A stretch of 44,902 nucleotides of DNA from Candidatus Microgenomates bacterium (GCA_016782545.1 JADHYG010000003.1:1-44902), one strand, 5' to 3'. Numbered from the stretch's first letter, positions 1 through 8,262 are shown. Numbers and translations: made by a program. Notes: generated by a model from the letters alone, not told the origin.

Positions 1-173
1 ATAGAAAAAACGAAGATCGGCAAAATGTTGATTTTCTTTATTTAGTCCAGCCAGAAAAAAAAGTGGCCATGCATGACAATGAAGTTAAAGAAGTTAAATG
101 GTTTGACTTGGACAAACTTCCAAAACCAGAAGAATTTGCCTTTGACCACTATGAAAGCATTGTAAATACATAA
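1..173 (+). CDS. NUDIX hydrolase, C-terminal part (cut by window start)
   Basis: The open frame enters at base 3 and stops at TAA 171-173, giving about 56 residues. The end, with the stretch NEVKEVKWFDLDKLPKPEEF followed by an F-D-H-Y-E-S-I tail, is the usual C-terminal strand and helix of NUDIX pyrophosphohydrolases (the E-x-x-E-v-k-W-f-x-l-d-e-L pattern). The NUDIX box itself lies outside the window, so the substrate cannot be judged. A palindromic element follows three bases after the stop and may end the transcript. Confidence 0.7.
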   Translation, partial: RKNEDRQNVDFLYLVQPEKKVAMHDNEVKEVKWFDLDKLPKPEEFAFDHYESIVNT

Positions 174-175
174 AT

Positions 176-207
176 ACACCTTCAAGGTGTCCCAGGTAGG
201 ACACCTT
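176..207. repeat. Compound hairpin after the NUDIX gene
   Basis: ACACCTT (176-182), AAGGTGTCC (184-192) and GGACACCTT (199-207) are three mutually complementary segments, so two alternative hairpins can form. The layout resembles the GAGGTTGGACCTC-type hairpins at 22966 and 24532. It may act as a terminator or be a small palindromic repeat; there is no strong T-run. Confidence 0.5.
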
Positions 208-302
208 GGGAAAATCAAATTTTTTTCTGAACTTTTTTTCCATCAAACCTTCCAACTAGAGATGCGGCCGCACATAAAATAGGAAGGATTTTAGTCAAAG
301 CC

Positions 303-354
303 AAGCTTTGACTTTCTTCCCATTAAAAATCTTTCTCAAGAATTTGGTAAAATT
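303..354 (+). promoter_or_regulatory. 52-bp promoter-bearing direct repeat, copy 1
   Basis: These 52 bases are identical to 1350-1401. They end in TTTGGTAAAATT, an extended -10 box (TGG then TAAAAT at 348-353). This copy lies 32 bases before the DUF2268-like gene; the other lies 51 bases before the trypsin-like protease. No good -35 is placed 17 bases upstream. Confidence 0.65.
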
Positions 355-385
355 GCCTCAATTACTAAATTTTCTTTATTCTTAG

Positions 386-1129
386 ATGATATTATTAGAA
401 GTAGCACCATCTTCTGAGCGAGAACATTCTCCAGCTAATGTAAATCTTCACCTGCTTCAAGCTTCTGGTAGGTTAAAAGAACATATTCCTAATATTGAAA
501 GGAATTTTGAACAAACCCTAAGTAGAGTTAGAGAAAAGATTGATGTTACTGATGTTGTTGTGTATGATAATCCCAGAGGGGCAATTCCTGAGGTGGGTAT
601 TGGTGGCAGAGCAGTAACTGATCATTTTATTCTTATATCTCTTGATCCAGAATTTGAACGTTTTACAGAGGTAATCAGTAAACAGCTTCCAAGATCACTT
701 GCTCATGAATTGTATCATTGTTTAAGATATCAAGAGCTTGGATTCAATAGAAATCTTTTACAAGCAATGATTGATGAAGGATTGGCTGATCATTTTAGTT
801 ATGAAATTACAGATTTAGATCTTCAGCCTTGGGATAAAGCTCTTAATCCTGAACAGATAAAAAGATTTGGGACGAGAGCTTTAAAAGAATGCAGGAATGA
901 AAGATACAATCATGATGCTTGGTTTTATGGTAGTTCACAACAAAGATTTTCAAGAAAACCAAAAATTCCAAGATGGGCAGGCTATACTTTAGGACATATG
1001 ATGGTAGAGGAATATTTTAAAATAAACCCCGGTACAGAAGCATCAGAACTTTATAATGTAGAAGCAGAAGAATTTTATGGCTGTTTAGAAAAAATAGTAG
1101 AAGATTCTCAAACGGTCAAAAAAGAGTAA
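386..1129 (+). CDS. Putative zinc metalloprotease, DUF2268-like
   Basis: A 247-residue protein without signal peptide or membrane segment. Residues 107-111 read HELYH, a HExxH zinc-binding motif, and E131 in the following M-I-D-E-G-L-A-D segment fits the downstream glutamate ligand. The spacing and the surrounding L-A-H-E-L-Y-H-C-L-R pattern match predicted Zn-dependent proteases of the DUF2268 (YjaZ-like) group. The upstream 52-bp repeat supplies a likely promoter. It is monocistronic, with about 320 bp of repeat-rich sequence after it. The metalloprotease fold is fairly secure; the substrate is unknown. Confidence 0.65.
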   Translation: MILLEVAPSSEREHSPANVNLHLLQASGRLKEHIPNIERNFEQTLSRVREKIDVTDVVVYDNPRGAIPEVGIGGRAVTDHFILISLDPEFERFTEVISKQLPRSLAHELYHCLRYQELGFNRNLLQAMIDEGLADHFSYEITDLDLQPWDKALNPEQIKRFGTRALKECRNERYNHDAWFYGSSQQRFSRKPKIPRWAGYTLGHMMVEEYFKINPGTEASELYNVEAEEFYGCLEKIVEDSQTVKKE

Positions 1130-1214
1130 ACCCACCCCCAAAATCTCTTTTTCTTAGACTTTTACCCTGAGCCCGCCGAAGGGCCCTGAGCATTTTTCAA
1201 ATTCAATCAAATAT

Positions 1215-1239
1215 TTATTAAAGGCTTAGCCCTTAATAA
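1215..1239. repeat. Short palindrome with TTATTAA arms
   Basis: TTATTAAAGGC, TTA and GCCCTTAATAA form a near-perfect hairpin. It lies downstream of the metalloprotease gene and 45 bp before a second palindrome. Confidence 0.5.
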
Positions 1240-1283
1240 CACCGCAACAAAGCTCTAAATTAGAATAGGTAATGATTGCCTTT

Positions 1284-1311
1284 TGCTTTAATGAATTAAT
1301 TCATTAAAGCA
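1284..1311. repeat. 28-bp perfect palindrome with TGAATTAATTCA core
   Basis: The sequence TGCTTTAATGAATT is followed at once by its exact reverse complement. The same core with different arms recurs at 35827-35852 and 39528-39555, and a related form at 19928 and 35794. See the finding on the palindrome family. Confidence 0.75.
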
Positions 1312-1349
1312 TTTAGTTTTGGAGTGATTGAGTATTTTTAGTCGCAGCT

Positions 1350-1401
1350 AAGCTTTGACTTTCTTCCCATTAAAAATCTTTCTCAAGAATTTGGTAAAAT
1401 T
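1350..1401 (+). promoter_or_regulatory. 52-bp promoter-bearing direct repeat, copy 2
   Basis: Identical to 303-354 over all 52 bases, including the extended -10 TGGTAAAAT. It lies 51 bases before the protease gene at 1453. Two adjacent, unrelated genes therefore share one promoter sequence, which suggests a local duplication or a mobile promoter segment. Confidence 0.65.
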
Positions 1402-1452
1402 GGAGAAATTGGAAAGACTAAGACTGTAATAGAGTCTATAGAGAAAAAAAGA

Positions 1453-2739
1453 ATGATTGATATATTTGAAAAACAATTTGATAAATTATCAAAGAAGATT
1501 AAAGATAATTTAAAAAGTTTTTTTAAAAGGCTTCGTGCTTATTTTAAAAAACTTCTTCTCCCTCTCTATCTTTTCCCAATTAAATTACTAACCTATACGA
1601 TTTACTACTTAGTTAAGTTTCTTATAAAACTTCTAATTTCTCTTATTAAAATCATTATTGATTCTATAATCTTTCCTTTCAGGAGTCTAAAAAATCTTCT
1701 GAAATCACTTTTTATTCTTGCTCTGGTTGTTTATATGGCCGCTTCACTTTTTGTCATTGCCGATTACTTGCGGACTCAATACGGCTGGTATGGTAAATTT
1801 TTTTGTAGTGTCGGAACAGGCGATAGAATGAAAGATTCTGTGGTGAGAATTGTTGGTGGATATTCTGAAGGATCAGGGTTTTTTATCACGCAGAATAAAG
1901 TATTAACGAACTTTCATGTTGTTGCCAATGAACCAAGTCCAAAAATTATTTTTCCTGATGGATCTTTTACCACGCCCGTAAAAATAACCGGAGACAAAGA
2001 GGCGGATTTAGCAATCTTGTTAATCAAAGAAAGCAAACTTGATCTAGTGCTTGATTTTCTTAACCCTTTTGGATTGCTTGATCAAGAACCATTACTTGCC
2101 GTTGGTTATCCATTGGGAACAGATCTTTCTGGAGAAGCCACTGTTTTACGGGGAGACTTTCTTTCCTTTCGACAAACAAAATACGATCCGGTCTATTATA
2201 TTCAAACAGATATAAATTTGGTTGAGGGTATGAGTGGCGGTCCGTTAGTAGATCAGTGCGGCGATGTAGTTGGAGTAAATACTCTCAGTATTGGTGGACT
2301 CTCATTTTTCATCTCTGCTGAGGAAGTCCAGCGTTTAATGATGAAATTTACTGATCAGGATATTACCAAGATTGATGTAGATCCTTCAGTTTCGCCCGAA
2401 GAAGCAGTCAAAGCTTTTTATACTTACCTCAAAGCCAGGAGAATGAAAGACGGTTTTAACTTGTTAAGTAAAGAATATCTTAAAAAGACCAATTTCGAAG
2501 AATGGACGAGCAGATTTACCGATGTTTTGGATGTCAATGTGTTTTTATCCGAACCATATGAAAATACGGATGACACGGTTTTTATTAAGTTTTTAACTAA
2601 AAACTGGATAGATAATGAAGCTGAAATACATTATTACGAAGGAACTTGGCAGACAGTAAAAGAAGACGATGTTTATAAAATGCTTGAAAGCAAAGTTAAA
2701 GAAGTAGAAAATCCAGAATGGGAATGGTTTTATGAATAA
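1453..2739 (+). CDS. Membrane-anchored trypsin-like (S1C/HtrA-type) serine protease
   Basis: A 428-residue protein. Residues 1-80 are lysine-rich with hydrophobic stretches, and a clear membrane segment lies at about 85-105. The protease domain follows at about 128-300. The catalytic triad is visible: H155 in NFHVV, D185 in ADLAIL, and S261 in GMSGGPL. No PDZ domain follows; instead there is about 130 residues of unassigned, possibly NTF2-like sequence. By family knowledge such proteins degrade or sense misfolded envelope proteins. The stop overlaps the sbcD start by 8 bases, so the two are probably cotranscribed. A 52-bp promoter repeat lies upstream. Confidence 0.85.
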   Translation: MIDIFEKQFDKLSKKIKDNLKSFFKRLRAYFKKLLLPLYLFPIKLLTYTIYYLVKFLIKLLISLIKIIIDSIIFPFRSLKNLLKSLFILALVVYMAASLFVIADYLRTQYGWYGKFFCSVGTGDRMKDSVVRIVGGYSEGSGFFITQNKVLTNFHVVANEPSPKIIFPDGSFTTPVKITGDKEADLAILLIKESKLDLVLDFLNPFGLLDQEPLLAVGYPLGTDLSGEATVLRGDFLSFRQTKYDPVYYIQTDINLVEGMSGGPLVDQCGDVVGVNTLSIGGLSFFISAEEVQRLMMKFTDQDITKIDVDPSVSPEEAVKAFYTYLKARRMKDGFNLLSKEYLKKTNFEEWTSRFTDVLDVNVFLSEPYENTDDTVFIKFLTKNWIDNEAEIHYYEGTWQTVKEDDVYKMLESKVKEVENPEWEWFYE

Positions 2740-3850
2740 AATTATGTTTATTCATCTTGCTGACACTCATTTAGGTTTTTCTGAATTTAACAAAGTTGAT
2801 CCCAAAACGGGGATTAATCAGCGTGAATCGGATGTTTATGAAGTTTTTAAATGGGCAGTCAACTATATTTTAAAGTCAAAACCAAAGTTTGTTATCCACT
2901 CGGGTGATTTTTTTGAAACATCCCGGCCTCCGAATAAAACTATTAGTTTTGCCCTTGTCCAAATCAAAAGAATTTCCCAGGCCAAGATTCCTTTTATCAT
3001 TATTTCTGGAAATCACTCTACTCCACGAATGTCAGTTTCAGGCTCAATTTTTGAATCATTTAAGATTCTCCCTAATATTTACCCTGTTTACAATGGTGAG
3101 TATGAGAAGGTAAAAATTAATGAATTTTTAATTCATTGTATTCCTCACTGTTCTACAGAAGAAATGATGAAGAAGAACATTAAAAAAGCTAAGCCGAACA
3201 AGAATTACAAGAATATTCTTGTTACTCACGCAGGAATAACCTCATCTGAAAGATCTTTTGAAACAGGTGAATTTAACGAGCAAAAAATATCTAAAAAAAT
3301 AATTCAAAGTAAGACTTTTTCCTATATTGCTCTGGGGCATTATCATCGCTTTCAAAAAGTTGCTGAAAATGCTTATTTTTCGGGTGCAACAGAAAGATTT
3401 AGTTTTAGGCATGCTAGATATAAAACAGGCTTCTTGCAAATAGATATTAAGAATTTTAAACCGAAATTTGTTGAAACACCCTCCAGACCAATGCATCACT
3501 TTAATCTTAATTGCAAGAATGAAGAAGCTGGAAAAATAATTGAAGAAATAAAAAAGATTGCAAAAAAATGCAGCAAAAATTCATTGACCTTGGTTAATGT
3601 TAAAAACATAAAAAGAGATGTTTGGTTGTCTCTTGATCGCAATAAAATTTCAAATTTATTTAGCCAAGTTTTTCTCCTAGACCTACGACCCTCTTTTTAT
3701 CAAATAGGAGATGGATATCACGGTAAAACCAGTATAGACGATTTGCCTATTGAATTTGATAACTTTGTTAAAAGTCTTAAAAAGAGTGACAGCGAAAAGG
3801 AAAAAATAAGGAAAATTGGCATCAAGTATCTTAACCATGTAGAAATATGA
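2732..3850 (+). CDS. sbcD: DNA repair exonuclease SbcD/Mre11-like
   Basis: A 372-residue calcineurin-like phosphoesterase. The metal-binding motifs occur in order: D11 and H13 (LADTHLG), HSGDFFE, GNHSTP, VTHAG and GHYH. These are the signature motifs of the Mre11/SbcD nuclease, which acts with SbcC/Rad50 on DNA ends and hairpins. The C-terminal capping region is divergent, as is usual for the family. Its start lies inside the protease gene (8-base overlap), and its stop overlaps sbcC by 4 bases. Length fits SbcD proteins. Substrates such as palindromes are relevant here because the window is rich in perfect inverted repeats. Confidence 0.9.
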   Translation: MNKIMFIHLADTHLGFSEFNKVDPKTGINQRESDVYEVFKWAVNYILKSKPKFVIHSGDFFETSRPPNKTISFALVQIKRISQAKIPFIIISGNHSTPRMSVSGSIFESFKILPNIYPVYNGEYEKVKINEFLIHCIPHCSTEEMMKKNIKKAKPNKNYKNILVTHAGITSSERSFETGEFNEQKISKKIIQSKTFSYIALGHYHRFQKVAENAYFSGATERFSFRHARYKTGFLQIDIKNFKPKFVETPSRPMHHFNLNCKNEEAGKIIEEIKKIAKKCSKNSLTLVNVKNIKRDVWLSLDRNKISNLFSQVFLLDLRPSFYQIGDGYHGKTSIDDLPIEFDNFVKSLKKSDSEKEKIRKIGIKYLNHVEI

Positions 3851-6015
3851 TTCTGAAAAGCTTAAGTCTTAAAAACTATCGTCGGTTTAAAAAGCTGGAG
3901 ATTGATTTTGAAGAAAATATTACTGCTTTTATCGGTAAAAATGGCAGTGGTAAAACCAGCATTTTTGAAGCTATTATTTATTCCCTATTTGGCACAACCA
4001 CTGCTCGCAGCTCAAAAGAAGAAATTAGGTCTGACTTTGTTGACTATAAAAACCCTTGTGAAGTATGTTTAGTTTTTGAGCTTGATGGAAAACAATATAA
4101 AGTTACCAGAAAGATAAAGGGTAAAAACTCAATTACAGAAGCCTTTGTGTTCAGTCCAAGTCAAGAAAAACCTCTAGCCGAAAGAGAAAATGCCGTTAAT
4201 AAATATATTGCCAATCTTTTAGGAATGAACCCAACGACTTTTCAAATATCAGTATTTTCAGCCCAAAAAGAACTAGATAAATTTTCCTCTTTAAGGCCAG
4301 AAGAGAGAAAAGAGGAAATAAGAAGGTTGTTGAATCTGGGAGTAATAAAAAAAGCTGTGAACATATTAAGGAGCGATATTCGAGAAAACAAAACCAAGAT
4401 TGAGACGCTTCAAAGCCAAAAAGAAGACTCCAAAGAAATTAAAAAGCAAATAGTCAAAATAAAAGAAGCTTTAAAAAAACAAAAAGTAGAACTTAAAAAA
4501 ATTGATGGTAAACATAAGTTAAAAATAAAGACAAAAGAAGAACAAAAAAATGAAGTAAAGCGATTGGATAAAGACAATTTAAAATTCATCCATTTAGGAA
4601 AACAACTTGGAATAAATAAGGCCGAGATTAAAAATAATAAGGACAATTTAGTTAAAAACTTGTCATTGATAAAAGAAATAGGTAATAAAAAAGAGCAATT
4701 AGTTAAATTATTACCGATTAAAAAAGAATACCAAAGGGCGATTGAAAAAAGAAAAGAAATTGCCAGTAGTCAACTGACAAAAGAACTGGCCGAACTGAAC
4801 AAAAAAAAGGATGAATTACAAGAAAAAATTCACCAACAGGAAAAAAAATTAACAAAAATTACCGAACAGGGAAAAAGTATTAAAAAGAAGCAAAATGAAC
4901 TACTAGTCAAAATCGAAGAAATTGAAAAAATTGGTCGATCCAGTCCTTGCCCTACTTGTTCTCGCCCACTTAATGAACACTACGATGAGTTAATGGCAAA
5001 GTTTAATAAAGATTTTGCCATGGTAAAAAAAGAATTATTAGACAAGGTAGAGGAGTATAAGACCGAGAATTTAACTTTAAAAGAGCTAAAAGAGAAAAAG
5101 TCAACGTTGGTAGAAAAAGCTAATTTACTAGACGAGAGACTTAAAATTGCCCTAGATAAGCTTGATGAAAAAATAACTAAACTAGAAAAGAGTAATAATC
5201 AAATTTCTTCGCTTGAAGGAGAGATTAAGCGTTTGCCAGAATTAAAAGAAGATAAACAAAGTCTTCTGGAAAAAAAGGCAGAATTGACTAAAGAATTAAG
5301 TTTTTTAGTTGAAGCATTAAATGAATTGGGGTTTGATCAAAGAAAATATGAGGAAGAAAAAGCAAAATTAAACAAACTTACTGAAGACTGTAGCGAACTA
5401 GTCAAAACAATCGAAAGACAAAGGGGGAATATTAAGATTGCTGTTGAAAGATTAAAATCGGTAGGCGAAAAACTAGATAAGCAAAAAAAGTTAAAAAGGT
5501 TGATTGAAGAGATTAAAGAACTTAATTCCCAGTTGATAATCCTAGAACCACTCCTCCTTGAATTTCAGGCTCAACTTTTATCACGTATTCGTCCGATTCT
5601 GGAAAATGAAACCGGTAGCCTTCTTCATAAAATTTCAGAGGGAAAATACTCAGATGTAGAATTGGATGAAGATTATAAAATATTTGTTTATGACAAAGGT
5701 GAAAAGTATGGTATTAATCGTTTTTCCGGAGGTGAGCAGGATTTAGTCGGTCTTTGTCTTAGATTAGCTATTTCCAGGGTTATTGCCGAAAAAAGCGGTA
5801 GTCGAAAAATTAATCTTTTAATTCTAGATGAGATTTTTGCCAGCCAAGATGACGATCGGCGCCAAAAAATTTTGACTGCCATGCACGCTCTGTCTTCTCA
5901 ATTTAGGCAATTATTTTTAGTTACTCATATTAGCGATATTAAGGATCAAATGCCGATTGTTTATGAAGTCAAAGAAATTGATGAAAATGAAAGTATAATA
6001 AAATTGCTTAATTAA
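3847..6015 (+). CDS. sbcC: SMC-like ATPase SbcC/Rad50
   Basis: A 722-residue ABC/SMC-type ATPase and partner of SbcD. Walker A is GKNGSGKT at residues 30-37. Two long coiled coils flank a zinc hook with CPTC at about residues 368-371. The signature FSGGEQ is at about 626, and Walker B LLILDEIFA with the following D-loop is at about 655. It is shorter than E. coli SbcC (about 1,050 residues) and nearer to archaeal Rad50, mainly through shorter coiled coils. The start overlaps sbcD (ATGA). A short decayed reading frame follows after five bases. Confidence 0.92.
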   Translation: MILKSLSLKNYRRFKKLEIDFEENITAFIGKNGSGKTSIFEAIIYSLFGTTTARSSKEEIRSDFVDYKNPCEVCLVFELDGKQYKVTRKIKGKNSITEAFVFSPSQEKPLAERENAVNKYIANLLGMNPTTFQISVFSAQKELDKFSSLRPEERKEEIRRLLNLGVIKKAVNILRSDIRENKTKIETLQSQKEDSKEIKKQIVKIKEALKKQKVELKKIDGKHKLKIKTKEEQKNEVKRLDKDNLKFIHLGKQLGINKAEIKNNKDNLVKNLSLIKEIGNKKEQLVKLLPIKKEYQRAIEKRKEIASSQLTKELAELNKKKDELQEKIHQQEKKLTKITEQGKSIKKKQNELLVKIEEIEKIGRSSPCPTCSRPLNEHYDELMAKFNKDFAMVKKELLDKVEEYKTENLTLKELKEKKSTLVEKANLLDERLKIALDKLDEKITKLEKSNNQISSLEGEIKRLPELKEDKQSLLEKKAELTKELSFLVEALNELGFDQRKYEEEKAKLNKLTEDCSELVKTIERQRGNIKIAVERLKSVGEKLDKQKKLKRLIEEIKELNSQLIILEPLLLEFQAQLLSRIRPILENETGSLLHKISEGKYSDVELDEDYKIFVYDKGEKYGINRFSGGEQDLVGLCLRLAISRVIAEKSGSRKINLLILDEIFASQDDDRRQKILTAMHALSSQFRQLFLVTHISDIKDQMPIVYEVKEIDENESIIKLLN

Positions 6016-6019
6016 AGGT

Positions 6020-6142
6020 GTGAATAATTATTCTGCGATTTTTGAGATTAAAAAGTGTCTAGATTCAGACAAAATTCCTGATTCTGACCCAGATTGTGAA
6101 TATTGTGAGTATAGAAAATTAATTACTAAAGAAGAAAGTTAA
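6020..6142 (+). pseudogene. Remnant of a PD-(D/E)XK nuclease C-terminus
   Basis: A 40-codon frame from GTG 6020. It ends in a D-S-D-P-D-C-E-Y-C-E-Y-R-K-L motif, the usual C-terminal cysteine cluster of Cas4/AddB-type PD-(D/E)XK nucleases, where P-x-C-x-x-C-x-Y-R helps bind an iron-sulphur cluster. No nuclease core lies upstream, since sbcC ends five bases before. I read it as a decayed gene end left next to sbcC. It could alternatively be a tiny expressed peptide. Confidence 0.4.
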
Positions 6143-6327
6143 ATGATTGATTTACATTGTTATTGAATTAGAGGCTAAATAGGTATTAAATTGTTAAAGC
6201 CCTGCCTAAAATAACTAATCAAAATAGTAAGATTTGGAAAGAGTTTGAGAGAGAATATTAAACACTGCTTTTGTAATTTTTACAATAAGCTTGAAGCATT
6301 TCCTCTGACATGAAGCTTAAAACCTAC

Positions 6328-6356
6328 TTGTTTTATATGCCAAATCTTGTTATAAT
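6328..6356 (+). promoter_or_regulatory. Sigma70-type promoter
   Basis: TTGTTT (6328-6333), 17 bases, then TATAAT (6351-6356). The start site is expected near 6363, just before the structured region described next. The nearest coding frame is ssb, almost 200 bases further on. Confidence 0.65.
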
Positions 6357-6361
6357 CTACA

Positions 6362-6500
6362 AAGATTACACAAACCACCAAGCAAAGTGTAATTTAAATT
6401 AGAAAAACCCAAAGGGAAGACTCATAAACACTGTTTAGTTATTTTACATTGGGTGAATTTTAAACGATTGGGAAATAATAAATTAGGGTTTTTCTTTTTC
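6362..6500 (+). ncRNA. Candidate structured RNA upstream of ssb-rpsR
   Basis: No coding frame covers this stretch. Just after the predicted start site, ATTACAC (6365-6371) pairs with GTGTAAT (6387-6393). A second, long-range stem pairs AGAAAAACCC (6401-6410) with GGGTTTTTCT (6486-6495) and closes about 75 bases. It runs into a T-rich tract, so it could end transcription. It may be an independent small RNA of about 140 nt or a leader controlling the ribosomal-protein operon. rpsF normally sits here but is absent. I do not recognise the family. Confidence 0.4.
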
Positions 6501-6553
6501 ACCTTTTAGGGTCTTCTTGTTTCCTGCATTTCGATTGAGTCCAATCAGTTCTA

Positions 6554-6925
6554 TTGAGTTCAAGAAGTTTAAACAAGATAGTGGTTATTGGGAATATAGG
6601 AGAAGAACCCAAACGATTTCCAACTAAAGCTGGAAAGTCAAGATGTGTCTTTAGTGTTGCCACCAATAGATCTTGGGTGGTTAAAAGAACGGGCGAAAGA
6701 AAAGAGGCAACTCAGTGACATTACGTCGTTGCCTTCAATAAATTAGCAGAAATCTGTAGTCAGATATTATCAAAAGGTACTAAAGTTTTTGTTTCAGGTC
6801 GTATTCAGAGCAAGGAAGCTGTTAGTTTCCAAGGTGAAAGACTAAGGAAAACTGAGATAGTTGCTTCCGACATAATTGCTTTAGACAAAAGAAAAGATAC
6901 TCGGGTTACAGTCCCAGCAGCATAA
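6554..6925 (+). pseudogene. ssb: ssb with an in-frame TGA stop
   Basis: Read from TTG 6554 (S-S-R-S-L-N-K-I-V-V-I-G-N), this is a single-stranded DNA-binding protein of about 123 codons. The OB-fold signatures are present: LNKIVVIGN at the start, VFSVATNRSW, then HYVVAFNKLAEIC and GTKVFVSGRIQ, and a C-terminal TEIVASDIIALD. Codon 55 (6716-6718) is TGA. It stands exactly where the family has the Trp of T-E-W-H, so a single G-to-A change accounts for it. There is no frameshift. TGA ends other genes here, so this looks like a nonsense mutation or a sequence error. Its place directly before rpsR is the usual rpsF-ssb-rpsR context. Confidence 0.75.
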
Positions 6926-6971
6926 GAAAAATGTTACAGGTTCTGCAAAGAAAACGATTAAGGAGTAATAA

Positions 6972-7229
6972 GTGGCTAAATCTTATAGAAAAAAGAGATA
7001 TTATAAAAAATTCAAGTTCAAGCGGCGGTTCAAGGAGTGTCAGTTTTGCAAGGAAGGAATGAAGCCCGATTATAAAGATATTGCTAGATTACGTAGATAT
7101 TTATCCGAAGCAGGAAAGATTACTTCTCGCAAAGTTAATGGTAATTGTGCTAAACATCAAAGAAAAACGGCAAGAGCAATAAAAAGAGCCCGTTTTTTAG
7201 CCCTATTGCCGTTTGTTCAGAAACTTTAA
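6972..7229 (+). CDS. rpsR: 30S ribosomal protein S18
   Basis: An 85-residue basic protein. The start is GTG 6972, chosen because AAGGAG lies nine bases upstream and no ATG is available. The core [17 protein letters not shown] and the [12 protein letters not shown] segment are diagnostic of S18, which binds S6 and 16S rRNA on the platform of the small subunit. C-Q-F-C and C-A-K-H-Q provide a C-x-x-C plus C/H zinc site, the so-called C+ form. It lies 46 bases after ssb and 5 bases before the next gene, so it is probably cotranscribed with both. Confidence 0.93.
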   Translation: MAKSYRKKRYYKKFKFKRRFKECQFCKEGMKPDYKDIARLRRYLSEAGKITSRKVNGNCAKHQRKTARAIKRARFLALLPFVQKL

Positions 7230-7234
7230 AAAAA

Positions 7235-7753
7235 ATGAAAAATAACAATATATTTAAAGTCGGAGATAAAATTCTTGACAGCGGACAAGTATATATGATT
7301 TCAAAAATTAAAAAAGAAAAAACTCTTAATGGTAAAAAAGCAAAAGTAATTTATTATAAACCCTATTTTAAAAGTCGCACAAATGCTCTAATCTGTTCTA
7401 TTCCGATAAAAAACCTTGATAAGACGTATATAAGAAGGCCGATTTCGAAAAGACAGTTGAGGAGAGTCTTAAGCATACTGTCCAAAACAGTAAACAGAAA
7501 AAAGCAAATTAAAACAACACAACTGCGGGAAAGATTGCGTCTAAACAAAGCATATAAAACAGCACGAGTTTTGAAAAGACTTTGGGTAGATAAAAATGAC
7601 AAATCAACCAATTTTAGCAGAACGAGAAAAGAAGTTTTTAGTTTGGCAATGAAACGGTTAATTCAAGAAGTTGCTTTGGTTGATGACACTCTTCTTAAAG
7701 AAGCAAGAAGAAAAATAAAAAATACCTTGGAAAAAGGAGCAAAAAATGAGTAA
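7235..7753 (+). CDS. CarD/CdnL-like transcription regulator
   Basis: A 172-residue, strongly basic protein. Residues 6-60 (F-K-V-G-D-K-I-L-D-S-G-Q-V-Y, later Y-Y-K-P-Y and I-P-I-K-N-L) follow the RNA-polymerase-interacting Tudor-like domain of CarD/CdnL/TRCF. The next part, with R-R-P-I-S-K-R-Q-L-R-R-V-L-S-I-L, fits the helical C-terminal domain with its usual L-R-x-I-x-S-x-x-x entry. CarD proteins stabilise open promoter complexes. It directly follows rpsR (5-base gap). The match is by pattern and length only, and sequence similarity is modest. Confidence 0.6.
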   Translation: MKNNNIFKVGDKILDSGQVYMISKIKKEKTLNGKKAKVIYYKPYFKSRTNALICSIPIKNLDKTYIRRPISKRQLRRVLSILSKTVNRKKQIKTTQLRERLRLNKAYKTARVLKRLWVDKNDKSTNFSRTRKEVFSLAMKRLIQEVALVDDTLLKEARRKIKNTLEKGAKNE

Positions 7754-7868
7754 TTTTAATTTATCTCACTTGAATTTTTTAACTGACGATTTTGGAATTT
7801 GGCAGTTTTGTTCAAAGTCGGGCATATTGAAAAAATATGACAATTATCAAATGGCGAGACCCCTTTAG
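7746..7868 (+). pseudogene. N-terminal remnant of an unidentified gene
   Basis: A 40-codon frame starts at ATG 7746, overlapping the CarD-like stop by 8 bases, and stops at TAG 7866. The opening S-N-F-N-L-S-H-L-N-F-L-T-D-D-F-G-I-W-Q resembles the N-terminus of a glycosyltransferase-associated protein common in Patescibacteria; that is recollection, not a search. Homology seems to end near residue 20. It overlaps the start of hsp20, so the rest of the gene has been lost. Confidence 0.35.
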
Positions 7869-8262
7869 CTTAATGCCTCGGACTTCTTGGCCAAGTTTTT
7901 GGAGTGATGAAGACTTTTAGCTCCAAGAAAGAGAAGGATTAACCATTTACGAAACGGACAATGAGGTTGTTGCTAAAGCCAACGTGCCTGGTATTCCGAC
8001 TGATAAAGTTGATGTTTCTTTTGAAGGCGGCGTTTTAACTATTAAAGCAGAACATGAAGAAACAGAAGAGGAAAAGAAAAAGAAAAAGACCGTTTATCGG
8101 GAAGCCAGACGAGCAAGGTATTACTACACCACTTCAGTACCTTGTCCTGTAAAATCTGACAAGATTGACGCTGAAGTAAAAGACGGTGTTGTAACGGTTA
8201 TTCTGCCTAAAGCTGAAGGAGTAAAACCTCGGAAAATTAAAGTCAGAGAGGCATCAAAATAA
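7837..8262 (+). pseudogene. Small heat-shock protein Hsp20 with an in-frame TAG
   Basis: From ATG 7837 the frame reads M-T-I-I-K-W-R-D-P-F, the usual Hsp20 N-terminus, and ends at TAA 8260 (about 141 codons). The alpha-crystallin domain is complete: Y-E-T-D-N-E-V-V-A-K-A-N-V-P-G-I, G-G-V-L-T-I-K-A-E-H, and G-V-V-T-V-I-L-P-K. Codon 28 (7918-7920) is TAG, in the linker before this domain. It is the second single-base interruption within 1.2 kb, after ssb. An internal restart could still yield the crystallin domain: GTG 7984 gives 92 residues but would lose its first strand. Hsp20 proteins are ATP-independent chaperones. Confidence 0.75.

Noticed and set aside
6716..7920. Alternative genetic code (TGA or TAG as sense) to explain broken ssb and hsp20
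   Set aside because: TGA and TAG end many intact genes here (ruvC, sbcD, tyrA, serine recombinase), and the two genes would need different recoded stops.
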